A stretch of 64,000 nt of DNA, from NCBI RefSeq assembly GCF_037198315.1, contig NZ_CP144913.1:744001-808000 (forward strand). The letters are read 5' to 3'. The position numbers were made by a program, and so were the translations under genes. Below, in pieces: positions 62,166-64,000 of this stretch (the first letter of the stretch is position 1; each line of letters opens with the position of its first letter). Under the pieces are notes generated by a model. The model saw only the letters and a program-made list of their open reading frames with translations, searched no databases and was not told the DNA's origin. Origin of the DNA: Janibacter sp. A1S7 (GTDB taxonomy: Bacteria > Actinomycetota > Actinomycetes > Actinomycetales > Dermatophilaceae).

Positions 62166-63191
62166 TCACTCGACCGTGTCGTACCCCCGCGGGTTCGTCG
62201 ACTGCCACCGCCAGGTGTCGGCGCACATCTGCTCGATGGTGCGTTCGGCGCGCCAGCCGAGCTCGGCCTCGGCGCGGGAGGGGTCGGCGTAGCACTGGGC
62301 CAGATCGCCGGCGCGCCGGTCGGCGACGTCGTAGGGGACCGGCCGTCCGCTGGCCGTCTCGAAGGCCCTGACCATGTCGAGCACGGATGTGCCCTGACCG
62401 GTGCCGAGGTTCCACGAGCGGACGTCGACCTCGGGGTGCTCACGCAGGTGGCGCAGAGCGGCGACGTGGCCGGCGGCGAGGTCCTCGACGTGGATGTAGT
62501 CGCGAAGGGGGGTGCCGTCGGGCGTGTCGTAGTCGTCGCCGAAGACCTGCAGGCGCTCGCGCCGGCCCACGGCGACCTGGGCGATGAAGGGCATCAGGTT
62601 GTTGGGGATGCCGAGCGGGTCCTCGCCGATCGTTCCGGTGGGGTGGGCGCCGACGGGGTTGAAGTAGCGCAGCAGCGCCACCTGCATGCCGGGGTGGGCA
62701 TGGGCGGCGTCGGTGAGGATCTGCTCCTGCATCACCTTCGTCCACCCGTAGGGATTGGTCGAGGCGGTGGGCAGTCCCTCGTGCATCGGGATGGTCGTCG
62801 TCTCGCCGTAGACCGTGGCCGACGAGGAGAAGACCAGGACGTTGACGTCGTGGCGTTCCATGGCGCGCAGCAGCGAGAACGTCGTCCCGAGGTTGTTGTC
62901 GTAGTACTCCAGCGGGATCTGGGAGGACTCGCCGACCGCCTTCAACCCGGCGAAGTGGATCACCGCGTCGAAGTCCCCCTCGGCGAAGAGTGCCGAGGTC
63001 TTGTCGACGTCACGCACGTCGAAGGAGTGCGTCTCGATGCTCGTGCCGGTCAACTCCTCGAGCCGGGCGATGACCTTCGGGCTGGAGTTGACGTAGCTGT
63101 CGACGACGACGGGCTCGTGCCCCGCGTCGACGAGCTGGACGACGGTGTGCGAGCCGATGTATCCGGCTCCGCCGGTGACGAGTACGCGCAT
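62166..63191 (-). CDS. galE: UDP-glucose 4-epimerase
   Basis: A 341-residue extended SDR: VTGGAGYIGSH (NAD site), VIHFAGLKAVGES, SSSATVYG with catalytic Ser, NPYGWTK (Tyr and Lys), RYFNPVGAHPTG and RDYIHVEDLA(A)GH. Interconverts UDP-glucose and UDP-galactose for cell-surface glycans. ATG 63191 is the start. It lies 25 bp after the anti-sigma gene on the same strand. Confidence 0.95.
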   Translation of the reverse strand: MRVLVTGGAGYIGSHTVVQLVDAGHEPVVVDSYVNSSPKVIARLEELTGTSIETHSFDVRDVDKTSALFAEGDFDAVIHFAGLKAVGESSQIPLEYYDNNLGTTFSLLRAMERHDVNVLVFSSSATVYGETTTIPMHEGLPTASTNPYGWTKVMQEQILTDAAHAHPGMQVALLRYFNPVGAHPTGTIGEDPLGIPNNLMPFIAQVAVGRRERLQVFGDDYDTPDGTPLRDYIHVEDLAAGHVAALRHLREHPEVDVRSWNLGTGQGTSVLDMVRAFETASGRPVPYDVADRRAGDLAQCYADPSRAEAELGWRAERTIEQMCADTWRWQSTNPRGYDTVE

Positions 63192-63216
63192 GGCGCCAGC
63201 GTAACCAGCGTGGGTG

Positions 63217-63513
63217 TCAGCCGTCGCTGACGCGCCGGACCTGGGTGACCTCGGCCCACGAGCCGTCGTCGCAGATCGTCGTGATGCGCTGCATGATCGT
63301 CGTGCGCAGCTGGGTCGGAGCGGTCTCCCGCGCGCAGGAGCGCCGGATGATCTGCTTGATGATCTGCTCCCGCTCGTGCTCCTCGAGGCATGGGGCGCAC
63401 TCGGTGAGGTGGCGGGCGATCTCGTGGGCGTCCTCGGTGGTCATCTCGCCATCGAGGTACTCGCTCATCCGGTACAGCGCCTGCGAGCAGTCCACGTGCT
63501 CGTCCTGGCTCAT
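63217..63513 (-). CDS. rsrA: RsrA/RshA-type zinc anti-sigma factor
   Basis: A 98-residue ZAS-family protein with the redox zinc motif HLTECAPC (HxxxCxxC) and a further Cys near residue 9 (VDCSQAL). In this family oxidation of the Cys pair releases SigR/SigH to induce thiol (mycothiol, thioredoxin) genes. ATG 63513 overlaps the sigma gene stop by 4 bp (ATGA). Confidence 0.93.
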   Translation of the reverse strand: MSQDEHVDCSQALYRMSEYLDGEMTTEDAHEIARHLTECAPCLEEHEREQIIKQIIRRSCARETAPTQLRTTIMQRITTICDDGSWAEVTQVRRVSDG

Positions 63514-64000
63514 GACTGGTTCTCCTTCGCGGCAGCGACCCCGCGGTCGGCGGCGTAGTCGGTCAGCTTCTCGCGCAGCTGACGCCGTCCCCGGTGCAGG
63601 CGCGACATGACGGTCCCGATCGGAGTGCCCATGATCTCGGCGATCTCCTTGTAGGCGAATCCCTCGACGTCGGCGAGGTAGACCGCCATCCGGAAGTCGT
63701 CCGGGAGGTCCTGCAGGGCCTGCTTCACCTGGCTGTCGGGCATCCGGTCCAGGGCTTCGACCTCGGCGGAGCGCAGTCCCTTGGAGGTGTGCTGCTCGGC
63801 CTTGTGCAACTGGTAGTCCTCGACCACGGGGTTGTCCGACTGCTTCGGCTCGCGCTGCTTCTTGCGATAGGTGTTGATGTACGTGTTGGTCAGGATCCGG
63901 TACATCCACGCCTTGAGGTTGGTCCCCGGGCGGTACTGGTGGAAGGCGGAGAAGGCCTTCGCGTAGGTCTCCTGGACCAGGTCCTCGGCGTCTGTCGGGT
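63510..64000 (-). CDS. sigR: ECF sigma factor SigR/SigH, C-terminal part
   Basis: The open frame continues past the right edge. The visible about 163 residues include region 2 ([17 protein letters not shown]...FK-type [21 protein letters not shown]) and region 4 ([47 protein letters not shown]). Coupled to the downstream ZAS anti-sigma gene, this is the oxidative/thiol-stress sigma factor of the SigR/SigH group. The first part of the gene is outside the window. Confidence 0.92.
   Translation of the reverse strand, partial: PTDAEDLVQETYAKAFSAFHQYRPGTNLKAWMYRILTNTYINTYRKKQREPKQSDNPVVEDYQLHKAEQHTSKGLRSAEVEALDRMPDSQVKQALQDLPDDFRMAVYLADVEGFAYKEIAEIMGTPIGTVMSRLHRGRRQLREKLTDYAADRGVAAAKENQS

Noticed and set aside
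7211..62511. GAAGGGGG as a strand-polar KOPS-like motif
   Set aside because: Copies occur on both strands in similar numbers within this window, so polarity is not supported here; only over-representation is claimed.
1..64000. CRISPR array or prophage
   Set aside because: No regularly spaced repeats with unique spacers, no cas genes, and no phage structural genes or integrase were seen.

Overview
The window is about 70% G+C (lower in the first 6 kb). Genes are tightly packed, GTG starts are common, and ATGA start/stop overlaps are frequent. WhiB7, AdnAB, UvrD2, a RsrA/SigR pair, UPF0182, PPA1309-family and DUF3107 proteins mark it as an actinobacterial chromosome. It is probably a Micrococcales member such as an Intrasporangiaceae relative; this placement is inferred from gene content only.

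Layout. (1) 1-6.2 kb is a visibly less G+C-rich catabolic-looking patch: the 3' end of a cyclase-family gene, then SDR, flavin monooxygenase, CrtI-like flavoprotein and AraC-type regulator genes in a row. It is closed by a decayed IS3-type orfA fragment. (2) 6.4-41.1 kb follows the gene order I recall for M. tuberculosis Rv3213c to Rv3193c: ParA-like ATPase, RhlE, ferritin-like protein, DUF3107, TetR, AdnA/AdnB, phosphotransferase, NudC, UvrD2, WhiB7, ABC1 kinase, cyclodehydratase-like protein, DUF2342, Lon-like protease, UPF0182. A 5-oxoprolinase (pxp) operon with NRAMP-like transporter and GntR regulator, a HhH-GPD protein and a GDPD lipoprotein are inserted into it. Initiator tRNA-Met closes the block. 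(3) 41.4-50.6 kb is a variable segment: ScyD/E-like secreted protein, flavodoxin-family protein, NDH-2, an M16 peptidase pair, a DUF559 nuclease-like gene bracketed by two related 72-bp palindromes, a small membrane protein and glutamate decarboxylase. (4) 50.7-64 kb is a second conserved block: hisN-rsgA-aroA, DoxX, LysR with a YeiH-type exporter, SRAP protein, hydrolase, PucR, ferredoxin-reductase plus DesA3 desaturase, galE, and the start of a RsrA/SigR thiol-stress module that runs off the right edge.

Functional themes are DNA break repair and processing (AdnAB, UvrD2, RhlE, HhH-GPD, SRAP), translation-stress antibiotic resistance (WhiB7 with an upstream ORF and attenuator), 5-oxoproline salvage, redox/respiration and lipid desaturation. 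The strongest candidates for new biology are the palindrome-bracketed DUF559 gene, the whiB7 leader with its 56-codon upstream ORF and 42-codon downstream ORF, a pxp-linked NRAMP-like carrier lacking the metal-binding motif, an 86-nt nested palindrome, an AdnA with an altered Walker A lysine, and a strongly over-represented GAAGGGGG octamer that is absent from the 5' island.
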